From Streptomyces sp. RerS4 (GTDB taxonomy: Bacteria; Actinomycetota; Actinomycetes; Streptomycetales; Streptomycetaceae), in contig NZ_CP097322.1 of NCBI RefSeq assembly GCF_023515955.1, forward strand, positions 5,876,501-5,940,500: 64,000 bases of DNA, written 5' to 3'. Position 1 is the first letter of the stretch. Each line of letters opens with the position of its first letter. The notes beneath the pieces were generated by a model that saw only the letters and a program-made list of their open reading frames with translations, was not told the origin of the DNA and did not search any database. A program made the translations under genes and the position numbers. Of the stretch, positions 49,435 through 57,616 are shown in pieces.

Positions 49435-50790
49435 TCAGGCCGCCGTGTCCAGGCCGGCGCGGGCGGTCACGGCGGGCGCGGGGACCCGCACGGGCGCGAA
49501 CCGGCCGACCCCGCGGCTGCGGAGCAGGTAGCCCGACGCCACCGCCGCGGTCACGACCAGCCCGCCGACCACCAGGGCGACCCGCACGCCCGCCAGCTCC
49601 ATGAACAGCCCCAGCGCGGGCGGCGCCGCGAGGCCCCAGACGGTGCGGATGCTCGACCAGGCTCCGAGGACGCGCCCGCGCATGTGGGCCGGCGGGTCGG
49701 TCTGGAGCACCGTCGACTGCGCGGTGTCGCCGACCGACTCGGCCATGGCCATGGGCAGGACGAGGACGAGCAGCACCACGAGGGAGGGGGAGAGGCCGGC
49801 CAGCACCTGGAGCAGAGCGCCGGCGACGGTCAGGACACCCACCAGCCGCACGGTGGGCCGGCGCAGCCGGGCACCGAGGACGGCGCCGACGATGCCGCCG
49901 ACGGCCAGGACGGTGGACACCTTGCTGAAGGAGGACGCGTTCCCGGCGAGCGGGCCGGTGACGAGGACCACCAGGGTGAGCGAGTAGTTGCGGCCGAACA
50001 TCGCGCTGATCCCGTTGAGCGCGGCGAGCGCGACGAGCCGGGGGCGGCGCATGAAGAAGGCCAGACCCTCCCGCGCGCTCAGCTGCTCGGCGCCGGCGGA
50101 CGGTGATGCCTCGGCCGCGGCGGTCACGTGGGTTTCCGGGCGCGCCGTCCCGACGGGCCGTGCCGCCTTGAGGAACGGGATCACGCAGGCGACGAAGAGG
50201 AAGGACAGCCCGTTCGCGGCGTACGCCGCGGCCGTGCCCAGCAGACCGACGGCCACGCCGGCGAGGGCCGCGCCGACCAGGCGCCCGGCGCTGTGGACGA
50301 GCGAGCCGATGCCGATCGCGGAGGGCACGTCGTCCGGATGGACGAGGTCGTTGCCCAGCAGGGCGCAGGCGGGCCCGTCAACGGTGGCGATCAGCCCCGT
50401 GACGGCCGCCAGCCCCAGCAGGACCGGCAGGCTCAGCCCGTCCAGCGCGACCAGGACCGCCGTCACGAGAGCCACCGCGCCCAGGAGCGCCTGCCCCACG
50501 GCGGCGGTCAGCTTGCGGGGCCAGCGGTCGACCGCGGCGCCGCCCATGAGGCCGAACAGCAGGCCGGGCGCCGCCTGGATCGACACGGACAGGCCGGTGG
50601 CGGCGGCGGAGCCGGTGATCTGGAGCACGAGGAGGTTCTGCACCGTCAACTGCATCCACGTACCGGCGTTGGAGACGAAGTTGGCGACGGCCCACCAGCG
50701 CATGCTGCGGTGGCGCAGGGAGCGCCAGGGCGATCGGGAAGGGGCGGCGGGCAGGGCGGACGACGACCGGGACGGGCGGAAAGAAGGCAC
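49435..50790 (-). CDS. MFS transporter (MdfA/DrrC-like exporter group)
   Basis: A major-facilitator protein with about 12 helices. The first, after a basic Ser/Arg-rich N-terminus, is WWAVANFVSNAGTWMQLTVQ, typical of MFS_3 (enterobactin-exporter-like) transporters; GLLFGLMGGAAVDRWPRKL is the loop 2-3 motif. It probably exports a small molecule. The start is uncertain: GTG at 50790 (451 residues), ATG at 50904 or ATG at 50703 all fit. It lies on the opposite strand within the glycan cluster, converging with hldE, so export of the cluster product is possible but unproven. Confidence 0.87.
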   Translation of the reverse strand: MPSFRPSRSSSALPAAPSRSPWRSLRHRSMRWWAVANFVSNAGTWMQLTVQNLLVLQITGSAAATGLSVSIQAAPGLLFGLMGGAAVDRWPRKLTAAVGQALLGAVALVTAVLVALDGLSLPVLLGLAAVTGLIATVDGPACALLGNDLVHPDDVPSAIGIGSLVHSAGRLVGAALAGVAVGLLGTAAAYAANGLSFLFVACVIPFLKAARPVGTARPETHVTAAAEASPSAGAEQLSAREGLAFFMRRPRLVALAALNGISAMFGRNYSLTLVVLVTGPLAGNASSFSKVSTVLAVGGIVGAVLGARLRRPTVRLVGVLTVAGALLQVLAGLSPSLVVLLVLVLPMAMAESVGDTAQSTVLQTDPPAHMRGRVLGAWSSIRTVWGLAAPPALGLFMELAGVRVALVVGGLVVTAAVASGYLLRSRGVGRFAPVRVPAPAVTARAGLDTAA

Positions 50791-51203
50791 GGAGACAGAC
50801 CAGGGGAAGGGCGCGGGGCGCGGGGCGCGGGACGGGGGGGGCGGGCACTGCGCACCGTCGGCGTGCGGCGGCACGCGACAGACGGGGAATCGGCCCCGAG
50901 TCATGCTGACAGATCGCCCGCGGCTCCCGCCGGGCCCGGCCCGTCCGAGGGGCCGCGTACGGAGAACCGGCCCTTGGGACGCCTGGCATGGGCCGTGGCC
51001 CGTGGGTTTGCTCACACCCCGCGCCGGGCGGCAGCCGAGCGGGTGCCGCCCGTGCCGCGCGTCACACGGCAGGCCGGTAGGCCCTGCGGCCTAATCCGGC
51101 GTGCCGCGGCGGGGCGCCCTGGGGACAGTGGACTCGAAGCGGCGGCCCGGGGCCACAGGAGCGCACCCGGGCGGGCCGGGCACCGGCGACGGAAGGCATG
51201 CGG
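50791..51203. other. Divergent intergenic region between MFS and SDR genes
   Basis: About 410 bp. A low-complexity run made of GGGCGC units lies at 50808-50832, next to a G-rich tract (50833-50843). No convincing gene is seen; part of it may be the 5' end of the MFS gene if the start at 50904 is used. GGAAGG at 51191-51196 is the ribosome-binding site of the SDR gene. Confidence 0.6.
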
Positions 51204-51956
51204 ATGAGCGGCAGCGGCACGGCGTACACGGACCTCACCGGCAGACAGGCACTGGTGACCGGCGGAGCGCGCGGACTGGGCGCGGCCATCTCCCGCCGGC
51301 TGGCCGCCGCCGGAGCGTCCGTCCTCGTGGCGGACGTACGGCAGGACCTGGCCAAGGAGCTGTGCGAGGACCTCGTGGCCCAAGGGCTGCGGGCCCGCTC
51401 GGTCGGCCTGGACGTCTGCGACCCCGGGGCCGTCGCGGACGTCTTCCGGGACGTCGACGAGGCGGGCGAGAAGGTCGACATCCTGGTCAACAACGCCGCC
51501 GTGGACGTCTCCAAGTCCGCCGAGCACCTCACGGCGCAGGAGGTGGCCCGCGTGGTGAGCACGAACCTCCTCGGGCCCATGTACCTGTGTCTGGAGGGCT
51601 ACCGCCGCATGATCGCCCAGGGCGGCGGTCACATCGTGAACATCCTCTCGACCGCGGCCAACCGGACGTGGACCGAAGCAGGCCCCTACGCGGCGAGCAA
51701 ATCGGGGCTGAGGGCCTTCACCCACACCCTCTTCAAAGAGGCCCAGCGCGACTGCGAAGGCATCGGCGTCACGGGGATCATCGCCGGCGGCATGGAAACC
51801 GCCTTCATCCTGGAGAGGTTCCCCGACGCGGACGTGTCGATGCTGCAGAGCCCCGAGATCGTCGCCGACACCGTCCTGTACGCCCTGTCCGTGCCGGTCG
51901 GCAGCGCCATCGGCGAGCTGGTCGTGGTGCCCCGCCGGGAACCGTCCTGGCCGTGA
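51204..51956 (+). CDS. SDR family oxidoreductase, glycan cluster
   Basis: A 250-residue classical SDR. ALVTGGARGLGAAISRRLAA is the coenzyme site, ILVNNAAVDV the NNAG-equivalent, and YAASKSGLRAF the catalytic YxxxK. GGAAGG at 51191-51196 fits the ATG at 51204 better than the ATG at 51198. Its stop overlaps the following GT9 start by 4 bp, so it works with that transferase, possibly oxidising or reducing a sugar of the product. It is too short to be an HldD-type epimerase. Confidence 0.9.
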   Translation: MSGSGTAYTDLTGRQALVTGGARGLGAAISRRLAAAGASVLVADVRQDLAKELCEDLVAQGLRARSVGLDVCDPGAVADVFRDVDEAGEKVDILVNNAAVDVSKSAEHLTAQEVARVVSTNLLGPMYLCLEGYRRMIAQGGGHIVNILSTAANRTWTEAGPYAASKSGLRAFTHTLFKEAQRDCEGIGVTGIIAGGMETAFILERFPDADVSMLQSPEIVADTVLYALSVPVGSAIGELVVVPRREPSWP

Positions 51957-52960
51957 ACCGGCGGGCCCGCCCCGAGGTCCTGGTGCTGCGCGCCCTGGGC
52001 CTCGGCGACCTTCTGACGGTGGTGCCCTGCCTGCGGGCGCTGCGCCGGGCCCTGCCGGGCCGCGACATCGTCCTCGCCGCGCCCGCCCGACTGGCGGCCG
52101 TCGCCGCGGCCACCGGCCTCGTGGACCGTCTGCTGCCCGCCGGCGCCCCCGGCCGGGCCGTCCCCACGGAGCTCGCCTGGGCGGGGCCGCCACCGGAGCT
52201 GGCCGTGGACCTGCACGGCAACGGCCCCCCGAGCCACCTGCTGCTCCAGCGGCTGCGGCCGGGCCGGCTGCTGGCCTACGGGCATCCCGACACCCCCGAC
52301 ATCGCCGGCCCCCCGTGGCGCCCGGACGAACACGAACGCGACCGCTGGTGCCGGCTGCTGCGCTGGTACGGGATCGAAGCCGACCCGACCGACCTGCGCA
52401 TTCCCGGCCCCGCGTGCCCCTCTCCCGCTCCGGGCGCCGTCGTGATCCACCCGGGCGCCGATTCGGCGGCCCGCCGCTGGCCCGCACCGCGCTTCGCGGC
52501 CGTCGCCCGTGCCGTGGACCGCGCCGGCCACCGGGTCGTGATCACGTCGGGCGCGGGGGAGGGGCCGCTCGCCCGGTCGGTGGCGGCCGAAGCCGGTCTG
52601 CCACCGGACGCGGTGCTGGGCGGCACGGACGACGTGCCGTTCCCGCTGCTGTGCGCCCTGATCGCCGGGGCGCGCTGTGTCGTCGTCGGGGACACGGGCC
52701 TCGCCCACCTCGCGTCGGCCCTGGGCACGGCGTCCGTCGTCCTGTTCGGCCCCGTGGCACCGCGGCTGTGGGGGCCCCCGCCGCACCGCCGGCACCGGGT
52801 GCTGTGGCGGCCCGTCGCCGGTGAGGACCCGCTGCGGCCCGGTGACGCCCACGGCGCCTCACCGGACGAGCGGCTGCTGCGGATCACCGTCGACGAGGTG
52901 GTCGGGGCGGCCCTGGCCGTGATCGACCACGACGCGGACGCCTCTGCCGTGCCGGGGTGA
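51953..52960 (+). CDS. Family 9 glycosyltransferase (heptosyltransferase-like)
   Basis: A 335-residue GT-B transferase and a second member of the LPS heptosyltransferase family in the cluster. It has VLVLRALGLGDLLTVVPCLR, ELAVDLHGNGPPSHLLL, VVIHPGADSAARRWPAPRF and VVVGDTGLAHLASALGT. Unlike the other GT9 it has no repeat tail. Two different GT9 enzymes imply at least two heptose, or related, additions. The GTG at 51953 is coupled to the SDR stop. Confidence 0.9.
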   Translation: MNRRARPEVLVLRALGLGDLLTVVPCLRALRRALPGRDIVLAAPARLAAVAAATGLVDRLLPAGAPGRAVPTELAWAGPPPELAVDLHGNGPPSHLLLQRLRPGRLLAYGHPDTPDIAGPPWRPDEHERDRWCRLLRWYGIEADPTDLRIPGPACPSPAPGAVVIHPGADSAARRWPAPRFAAVARAVDRAGHRVVITSGAGEGPLARSVAAEAGLPPDAVLGGTDDVPFPLLCALIAGARCVVVGDTGLAHLASALGTASVVLFGPVAPRLWGPPPHRRHRVLWRPVAGEDPLRPGDAHGASPDERLLRITVDEVVGAALAVIDHDADASAVPG

Positions 52961-52993
52961 GCCGCGGCGCCGCGTTCGGCTCCGTCCCCGCCC

Positions 52994-53809
52994 TCAGGGG
53001 CGTCGCCACGCGTCGTCCTCCAGGTGGGAGCCGGCCATGGGCCCCATGCGGAGCATGCCTCCGTCGACGGCCCAGGAAGCGCCCGTGACGTACGAGGCCT
53101 CCTCGCTCGCGAGGAAGGCGATGACGGCGGCGACCTCGCGGGCGTCGCCGGGGCGGCCCACGGGGACACCGGGCCTCGGTGTCCGCCGGACGTCCTGGTC
53201 CTCCTGGCCGGTCATCGGTGTGGCGATCTCCCCCGGGGCGACGGCGTTCACCGTGATGCCGTGTTCGGCGAGTTCCAACGCCATCACCTGCGTGAGCAGT
53301 CCCAGCCCTCCCTTGGCCGCGCAGTAGGGGGCGGCTCCGACCCGCGGTTGGTGTTCGTGCACGGAGGTGACGTTGACGATCCGGCCGCCGCCGCCCTGGG
53401 CGACCATGCGCCGTGCCGCGCGCTGGGAGCAGAGGAAGGGGCCGACGAGATCCACGTCCAGCACCTCGCGGACGGTGTCGAGGGTGAGGTCCAGGAACGG
53501 GGTGGAGGTGCCGGTGCCGGCGTTGTTGACGAGTACGTCGATCCGGCCCAGGTCATCGGCCATGCTGTCGATCACGTCCGCCGCCTTCGGCAGGTCGGTC
53601 AGGTCCAGCCGGGCCACGACGGCCCGTCTGCCGTGGCCCCGGACCTCGGCGGCGGTCCGTTCGGCGCCCACTTCGTCGGTGTGCCAGGTGATGCCGACGT
53701 CCATGCCCTGGGCGGCGAGCCGTACGGCGACGGCCCTGCCGATCCCGGAGTCCGCACCGGTCACGACGGCGGCGGTGGGAGTGCGTCCGGCTGTGTCCGC
53801 AGCGGTCAT
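52994..53809 (-). CDS. SDR family oxidoreductase
   Basis: A 271-residue classical SDR: VVTGADSGIGRAVAVRLAAQG, LVNNAGTGTSTPF, the catalytic PYCAAKGGLGLL and the C-terminal SYVTGASWAVDGG. The 15-residue C-terminal extension after VDGGM is unusual. It is similar to glucose-1-dehydrogenase-like SDRs; the substrate is unknown. GGAAGGTGG precedes the ATG at 53809. It converges with the GT9 gene and is encoded after topoisomerase IB on the same strand. Confidence 0.9.
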   Translation of the reverse strand: MTAADTAGRTPTAAVVTGADSGIGRAVAVRLAAQGMDVGITWHTDEVGAERTAAEVRGHGRRAVVARLDLTDLPKAADVIDSMADDLGRIDVLVNNAGTGTSTPFLDLTLDTVREVLDVDLVGPFLCSQRAARRMVAQGGGGRIVNVTSVHEHQPRVGAAPYCAAKGGLGLLTQVMALELAEHGITVNAVAPGEIATPMTGQEDQDVRRTPRPGVPVGRPGDAREVAAVIAFLASEEASYVTGASWAVDGGMLRMGPMAGSHLEDDAWRRP

Positions 53810-53895
53810 GGCTGTTTCCCACCTTCCTGAGAGGCGGCCTCGTACGGCCCGCTGCTGGGCGGGTACCCGGTCGGCCGGCGGACATGTCCACTCGC

Positions 53896-54960
53896 TCACC
53901 GGGGCGGTCGTCGGCGACGCCCGCCCCGCGGCCCGCCGGGGTCCTGGCCGCGCAGCAGGCGCAGCACCGCCGCCTCCACCTCCCCGTGCGTGGCGGGGTG
54001 CCCGTAGTCGACGCCGATGCCGAGGCGGTCCAGGGCCGGTCTGATCGTGACGCCGTCTTCGAACAGTTCGAAGAGTCGGGGGTGGATGTACGAGGCCCGG
54101 CACACCGCGGGCGTGTTGCCGAGGTAGCCGCTCACTTCGCGCACCGCTCGGGACTCGGCCTTGGCGCGCTGGGCCCGGGAGCCCGCGGCGGCCTCGGCGG
54201 AGACGGCCAGGGCCACGGCCGCCAGGACCGTCGCGTGCCAGGTCCGGAAGTCCTTCGCGGTGATGTCCGCACCGGAGCGGGTGCGCAGGTACTCGTTCAC
54301 ATCGGCGGCCGTCACGTCGTGCCAGACGTGACCGTTGCGGTAGGCGAACAGCTGGGACCGGCTCCCGTCGCGCCGCAGCAGCGCCCTCACGACCGTGTAG
54401 GCCGCCGGATCCACGAGCGCCCGCGTCTGCTCCTGCCCGGACTTGCCGGGATAGGTGAAGCAGACCTCGCCCCGGCGGCAGGAGGCGTGCTCGGGCAGCA
54501 GGGTGGTCAGCCCGTAGGCCTCGTGGTCCTTGCGGTACGCCGCGCCGCCCACCCGGAAGAACCCCAGGTCGAGCAGGCGCGCGGTGCAGGCCAGGACCCG
54601 GTCGCGGGTCAGTCCCCGCGCGTCGAGGTCCGCCCTGATGCCCTCCCGCAGCCGCGGGAGCCGCCTCGCGACGTCCAGGACGTGCTCGTGTTTGGCCGCC
54701 TCCTGCCGCTCCCTGAACCTCTGGTGATAGAGGTACTGCCGCCGCCCGGCCGCGTCGGTGCCCATGGCCTGGATGTGGCCGCCCGGCCAGGGGCAGATCC
54801 ACACGTCCGCCCAGGCGGGCGGGATCACCAGCGCCCGCAGCCGCGCCTTCTGCGCCGGGTCCTTGACCGGCGCGCCGCTCGGGTCCAGATAGCGGAAGCC
54901 GCGTCCGTGGCGCACCCGTGAGTAGCCGGGGCGGTCCGGGCGACTCGTACGCAGCCGCAT
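53896..54960 (-). CDS. Type IB DNA topoisomerase
   Basis: A 354-residue poxvirus-like bacterial topoisomerase IB that relaxes supercoils through a 3'-phosphotyrosine. The N-terminal domain has GFRYLDPSGAPVKDPAQ and VIPPAWADVWICPWPGGHIQ. The catalytic domain has RKDHEAYGLTTLL (Arg), FTYPGKSG (Lys), FRTWHATVLAA and the nucleophile Tyr in CRASYIHPRLFELF. Such enzymes are scattered in bacteria and are often found with stress or DNA-repair genes. GGAGGAG supports the ATG at 54960; the 22-residue C-terminal tail is very basic. Confidence 0.93.
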   Translation of the reverse strand: MRLRTSRPDRPGYSRVRHGRGFRYLDPSGAPVKDPAQKARLRALVIPPAWADVWICPWPGGHIQAMGTDAAGRRQYLYHQRFRERQEAAKHEHVLDVARRLPRLREGIRADLDARGLTRDRVLACTARLLDLGFFRVGGAAYRKDHEAYGLTTLLPEHASCRRGEVCFTYPGKSGQEQTRALVDPAAYTVVRALLRRDGSRSQLFAYRNGHVWHDVTAADVNEYLRTRSGADITAKDFRTWHATVLAAVALAVSAEAAAGSRAQRAKAESRAVREVSGYLGNTPAVCRASYIHPRLFELFEDGVTIRPALDRLGIGVDYGHPATHGEVEAAVLRLLRGQDPGGPRGGRRRRPPR

Positions 54961-55109
54961 GGTCTCCCTCGCTCCTCCTTCATCCGAGGGCCTTCTTTCC
55001 GACCGCCCGGTCGGCAAACCCGACGGGTGCGAGGTGTGCCGTTAGCGGACGGGGTGACCGGGCAGGCGCAACCACGAACAGCAAGGCAGAGCCGAGGAAG
55101 GACACGGAC

Positions 55110-55523
55110 ATGACCACTGCCCGCGAAATCATGACCGAAGGCGCGGAATGCATCGGCGCCGAGGAATCCGTTCTGGAGGCGGCCAAGAAGATGGCTGAAC
55201 TGGAAGTCGGAGCCCTGCCGATCTGCGGCACGGACGACAGGCTCAAGGGCATGCTCACCGACCGCGACATCGTGGTGAAGGTCCTGGCCGCCGGCAAGGA
55301 CCCCGCCCAGTGCAAGGCCGGAGAGCTCGCCCAGGGCGAGGCGGTGACCATCGGTGCGGACGACGACGCGCAGGAGATCCTGCGGACGATGTCCGAACAC
55401 AAGGTGCGCCGGCTTCCCGTCATCGACGGCCACCGGCTGATCGGCATGGTCGCGCAGGCCGACGTCGCACGCGCCCTGCCCGACGCCAAGGTGGGCGAAC
55501 TCCTGGACGCGCTCTCCGTCTGA
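55110..55523 (+). CDS. CBS domain protein
   Basis: A 137-residue protein made of two CBS motifs: TAREIMTEGAECIGAEESVL, then GALPICGTDDRLKGMLTDRD, and KVRRLPVIDGHRLIGMVAQA. The pair forms a Bateman module that binds adenosine nucleotides and senses energy state. It is the free-standing type often found in actinobacterial stress and dormancy regulons. GAGGAAGG precedes the ATG at 55110. It diverges from topoisomerase IB. Confidence 0.92.
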   Translation: MTTAREIMTEGAECIGAEESVLEAAKKMAELEVGALPICGTDDRLKGMLTDRDIVVKVLAAGKDPAQCKAGELAQGEAVTIGADDDAQEILRTMSEHKVRRLPVIDGHRLIGMVAQADVARALPDAKVGELLDALSV

Positions 55524-55704
55524 GCGCGCGCCACGACCCGCAGCCGCCGGTGACCGAGGGATCACCGGCGGCGGCGCCGGTTCGGGTCCCCGAGGGGACC
55601 GTCAGGGGGACAACGGGCTTTCGCCGGTGACGGGCTTCGATCCGCCGGGTAGGGACGGGGGAAGAGCGGGCTCTCGGCGTCCGGGCGGCTGCCCGCGGCA
55701 CCCC

Positions 55705-55722
55705 AAGGAGGTGGGCAAGCTG
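55705..55722 (+). promoter_or_regulatory. Strong ribosome-binding site pointing to a CTG start
   Basis: AAGGAGG (55705-55711) is followed by 8 nt and CTG at 55720-55722, an ideal spacing. The only canonical codon nearby, GTG at 55711, begins inside this Shine-Dalgarno sequence and cannot use it. CTG initiation is therefore possible for the following lipoprotein. Confidence 0.45.
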
Positions 55723-56181
55723 TCCGAGCGGTTCGATGGGACCCGATCCGGCGGCCACTTCTCGTGGCGGTCCCTGCGCACAGCGGGCGCACGGGTGCTC
55801 GGCGCCTCTATGACGGTGATGACGGTGACGGCGTGCGGGGCGAGCGCCGCACGGACCGATGGCGCGCGTGACGCCGGCCGCGCCTTCCTGGGCGCCGTCG
55901 CCGCCGCGGACCACGCGGCGGCATGCGACCTGCTCGCCCCCGAAACGCGCGAGCAAGTGGTCGAGGACGAGAAGAAAGCGTGCGCCCTGGCCCTCACCGA
56001 CCAGCGGCTCCCCGTCGACCGGGCGGATCACGCCGTCGAGGTGTACGGGCGGCAGGCGGTGTTCCGGGCGGCCGGGCAGACGTTGTTCCTCTCGCAGTTC
56101 GCCGACGGCTGGAAAGTCGTCGCGGCCGGCTGCACGCCCCAGGGCGACAAGCCCTACCGCTGCGTCGTGAAGGGCGACTGA
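55711..56181 (+). CDS. Putative lipoprotein of unknown function
   Basis: A protein of about 155 residues. A basic segment (RSLRTAGAR) leads to a hydrophobic stretch and the lipobox VTAC, giving a lipid-anchored extracellular domain. That domain, of about 115 residues, begins DAGRAFLGAVAAADHAAACDLL and has YGRQAVFRAAGQTLFLSQF and DGWKVVAAGC, which resembles small NTF2-like lipoproteins. Two Cys pairs may form disulfides. The start is GTG at 55711 or, more likely from spacing, CTG at 55720. It is followed at once by a micro-ORF and the DUF6766 gene. Confidence 0.75.
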   Translation: MGKLSERFDGTRSGGHFSWRSLRTAGARVLGASMTVMTVTACGASAARTDGARDAGRAFLGAVAAADHAAACDLLAPETREQVVEDEKKACALALTDQRLPVDRADHAVEVYGRQAVFRAAGQTLFLSQFADGWKVVAAGCTPQGDKPYRCVVKGD

Positions 56182-56183
56182 GG

Positions 56184-56267
56184 ATGCGCCTCCTCTTCGT
56201 CACCTGTCTGGTCGTGATCGTCGGCGGGCTGGGCTACTTCATCGCGATCGGGGCGATGCACCGATGA
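56184..56267 (+). CDS. 27-residue single-helix membrane microprotein
   Basis: ATG at 56184 opens a 27-codon frame whose product is one hydrophobic helix (LLFVTCLVVIVGGLGYFIAI) ending AMHR. AAGGG lies about 10 nt upstream. It starts 2 nt after the lipoprotein stop, and its TGA overlaps the ATG of the DUF6766 gene by 4 bp, so translation of the three genes appears coupled. It may be a small subunit or regulator of the DUF6766 membrane protein. Confidence 0.6.
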   Translation: MRLLFVTCLVVIVGGLGYFIAIGAMHR

Positions 56268-56968
56268 GCCGAGAACAGTCGCGCGAGGACCGGCGCGGCG
56301 GCTTCTGGAGGGACAACAGCCTCACCCTCGCGTTCGGATCGGCGTTCCTCCTCGTCCTGCTCGGCCAGGCGTTCGCCGGTCAGGCCGAGTTCAACGAGCA
56401 GCTCACGGTGGACGGCCTCCAGCAGGTCACCCTCGGCGAATACATGATGTCCTCCGACTTCGCCGTCGACGTCACCGAGAACTGGCAGTCCGAATTCCTG
56501 CAGTTCTTCCTCTTCATCTTCGGCACCGTCTGGCTCGTCCAGCGCGGCTCACCCGAGTCCAAGGAACTCCACAAGGTCGGCACGGAATCCGACCGTGAGC
56601 AGCGCTTGGGGGACCACGCGACAGCGGACTCCCCGCGGTGGGCGGGCGGCAAGGGCTGGCGACAGCGCGTCTACTCCCGCTCCCTCGGCCTGGTCATGGG
56701 GCTGTTGTTCGTCCTGTCCTGGTCCGCCCAGTCAGTCGCCGGCGTGTCCGCCTACAACGAGCAACAGCTGCGGCAGCTCCAGGATCCCGTCGGCTGGGGC
56801 GCCTACTTGGGCCGCCCCGAATTCTGGGCCAGGACCCTGCAGAACTGGCAGTCGGAACTCCTGGCCGTGGCCGCGATGGTGATCCTCTCCGTCTACCTGC
56901 GCCAGCGCGGCTCCCCGGAGTCCAAGCCGGTCGGCGCCCCGCATACGGCGACGGGCGTCGAGGGCTGA
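56264..56968 (+). CDS. DUF6766 family membrane protein with internal duplication
   Basis: A 234-residue membrane protein with about four helices in two repeated halves. Each half ends with the same motif: ENWQSEFLQFFLFIFGTVWL then QRGSPESK in the first, and QNWQSELLAVAAMVILSVYL then QRGSPESK in the second. I match it to DUF6766 from memory. The function is unknown. It is coupled to the microprotein before it by an ATGA overlap. Confidence 0.85.
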   Translation: MSREQSREDRRGGFWRDNSLTLAFGSAFLLVLLGQAFAGQAEFNEQLTVDGLQQVTLGEYMMSSDFAVDVTENWQSEFLQFFLFIFGTVWLVQRGSPESKELHKVGTESDREQRLGDHATADSPRWAGGKGWRQRVYSRSLGLVMGLLFVLSWSAQSVAGVSAYNEQQLRQLQDPVGWGAYLGRPEFWARTLQNWQSELLAVAAMVILSVYLRQRGSPESKPVGAPHTATGVEG

Positions 56969-57127
56969 CGCCGTGGCCGAGCCGCCACCACAACCAGCCC
57001 CACCTGCGGGCGGCGCGCCGCCGATCGGCCGCTCTGGGCGCGCGAGGTTGGCCGAAAACGCTCACGATGGCGCTTGACGTCCAGCGCGCGAACCAGTGCG
57101 CTGATCCGATGGTGAAGGAGACCTGCG

Positions 57128-57454
57128 ATGCCCCGTGGTTCCAGTGGCAAGCGCGAGCGGCAGTACGAGCACATCAAGGAGTCCGGTGAGGAGCGCGGCA
57201 TGTCGGAAGGCCGGGCGAAGGAGATGGCGTCCCGCACGGTGAACAAGGAACGGGCCCGGTCGGGCGAGTCGAAGACGGCCGGCCGCGGCTCCACCCAGGG
57301 CAAGTCCGCTTCCCAGCGGGGAGGCGAGAAGTCCGGCGGCGGCCGCTCCTCGGAGCGCACGCGCGACGAGCTGTACGAGGAGGCGAAGAAGCGCGGCATC
57401 GAGGGCCGCTCCACGATGAACAAGCAGCAGTTGAAGAACGCCCTCGGTCGCTGA
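57128..57454 (+). CDS. Small basic protein with a Rho-N/SAP-like C-terminus
   Basis: A 108-residue, highly charged protein. The N-terminal half (KRERQYEHIKESGEERGMSE, GRAKEMASRTVNKERAR) is helical, a Ser/Gly-rich linker follows, and the last 32 residues (RTRDELYEEAKKRGIEGRST, MNKQQLKNALGR) match the Rho-N/SAP-like helix-extended-helix fold that binds nucleic acid. Similar actinobacterial proteins are annotated as plasmid stabilisation proteins without proof. GAAGGAG precedes the ATG at 57128. Confidence 0.85.
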   Translation: MPRGSSGKRERQYEHIKESGEERGMSEGRAKEMASRTVNKERARSGESKTAGRGSTQGKSASQRGGEKSGGGRSSERTRDELYEEAKKRGIEGRSTMNKQQLKNALGR

Positions 57455-57533
57455 AGGGCGCCGCCCGGACGGGACGGTTGAATTTCGAACGGTTTCGGCC
57501 AACCCGGGCCACACAGACGATTTCCGGCCGCCA

Positions 57534-57583
57534 TAGGGGTTTCAAACCTAGGGGTACTGACGGCATTCGCGCTCTGCTAGACA
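57534..57583 (+). promoter_or_regulatory. Promoter with TAGGGGT direct repeats before thioesterase gene
   Basis: TAGGGGT occurs at 57534-57540 and 57549-57555, 15 bp apart, around a perfect dyad GGTTT-C-AAACC (57538-57548). Immediately downstream, CTGACG (57557-57562) and TAGACA (57578-57583) resemble -35 and -10 boxes. This places the repeats as an activator site. The nearest regulator is the LAL protein encoded after the thioesterase. Confidence 0.5.
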
Positions 57584-57616
57584 TAGGGCAACGGAACGCG
57601 TGTACGGAAGTCGCAA

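Noticed and set aside
50808..50843. GGGCGC run and G-tract as a quadruplex regulator
   Set aside because: Low-complexity G/C runs are common at this base composition; there is no supporting context beyond its intergenic position.
39409..52960. Heptose cluster as recent transfer from a Gram-negative donor
   Set aside because: Base composition, GTG starts and overlap style are the same as in neighbouring genes, and no mobile-element genes or attachment-site repeats flank it. If transferred, it is old or came from another actinobacterium.
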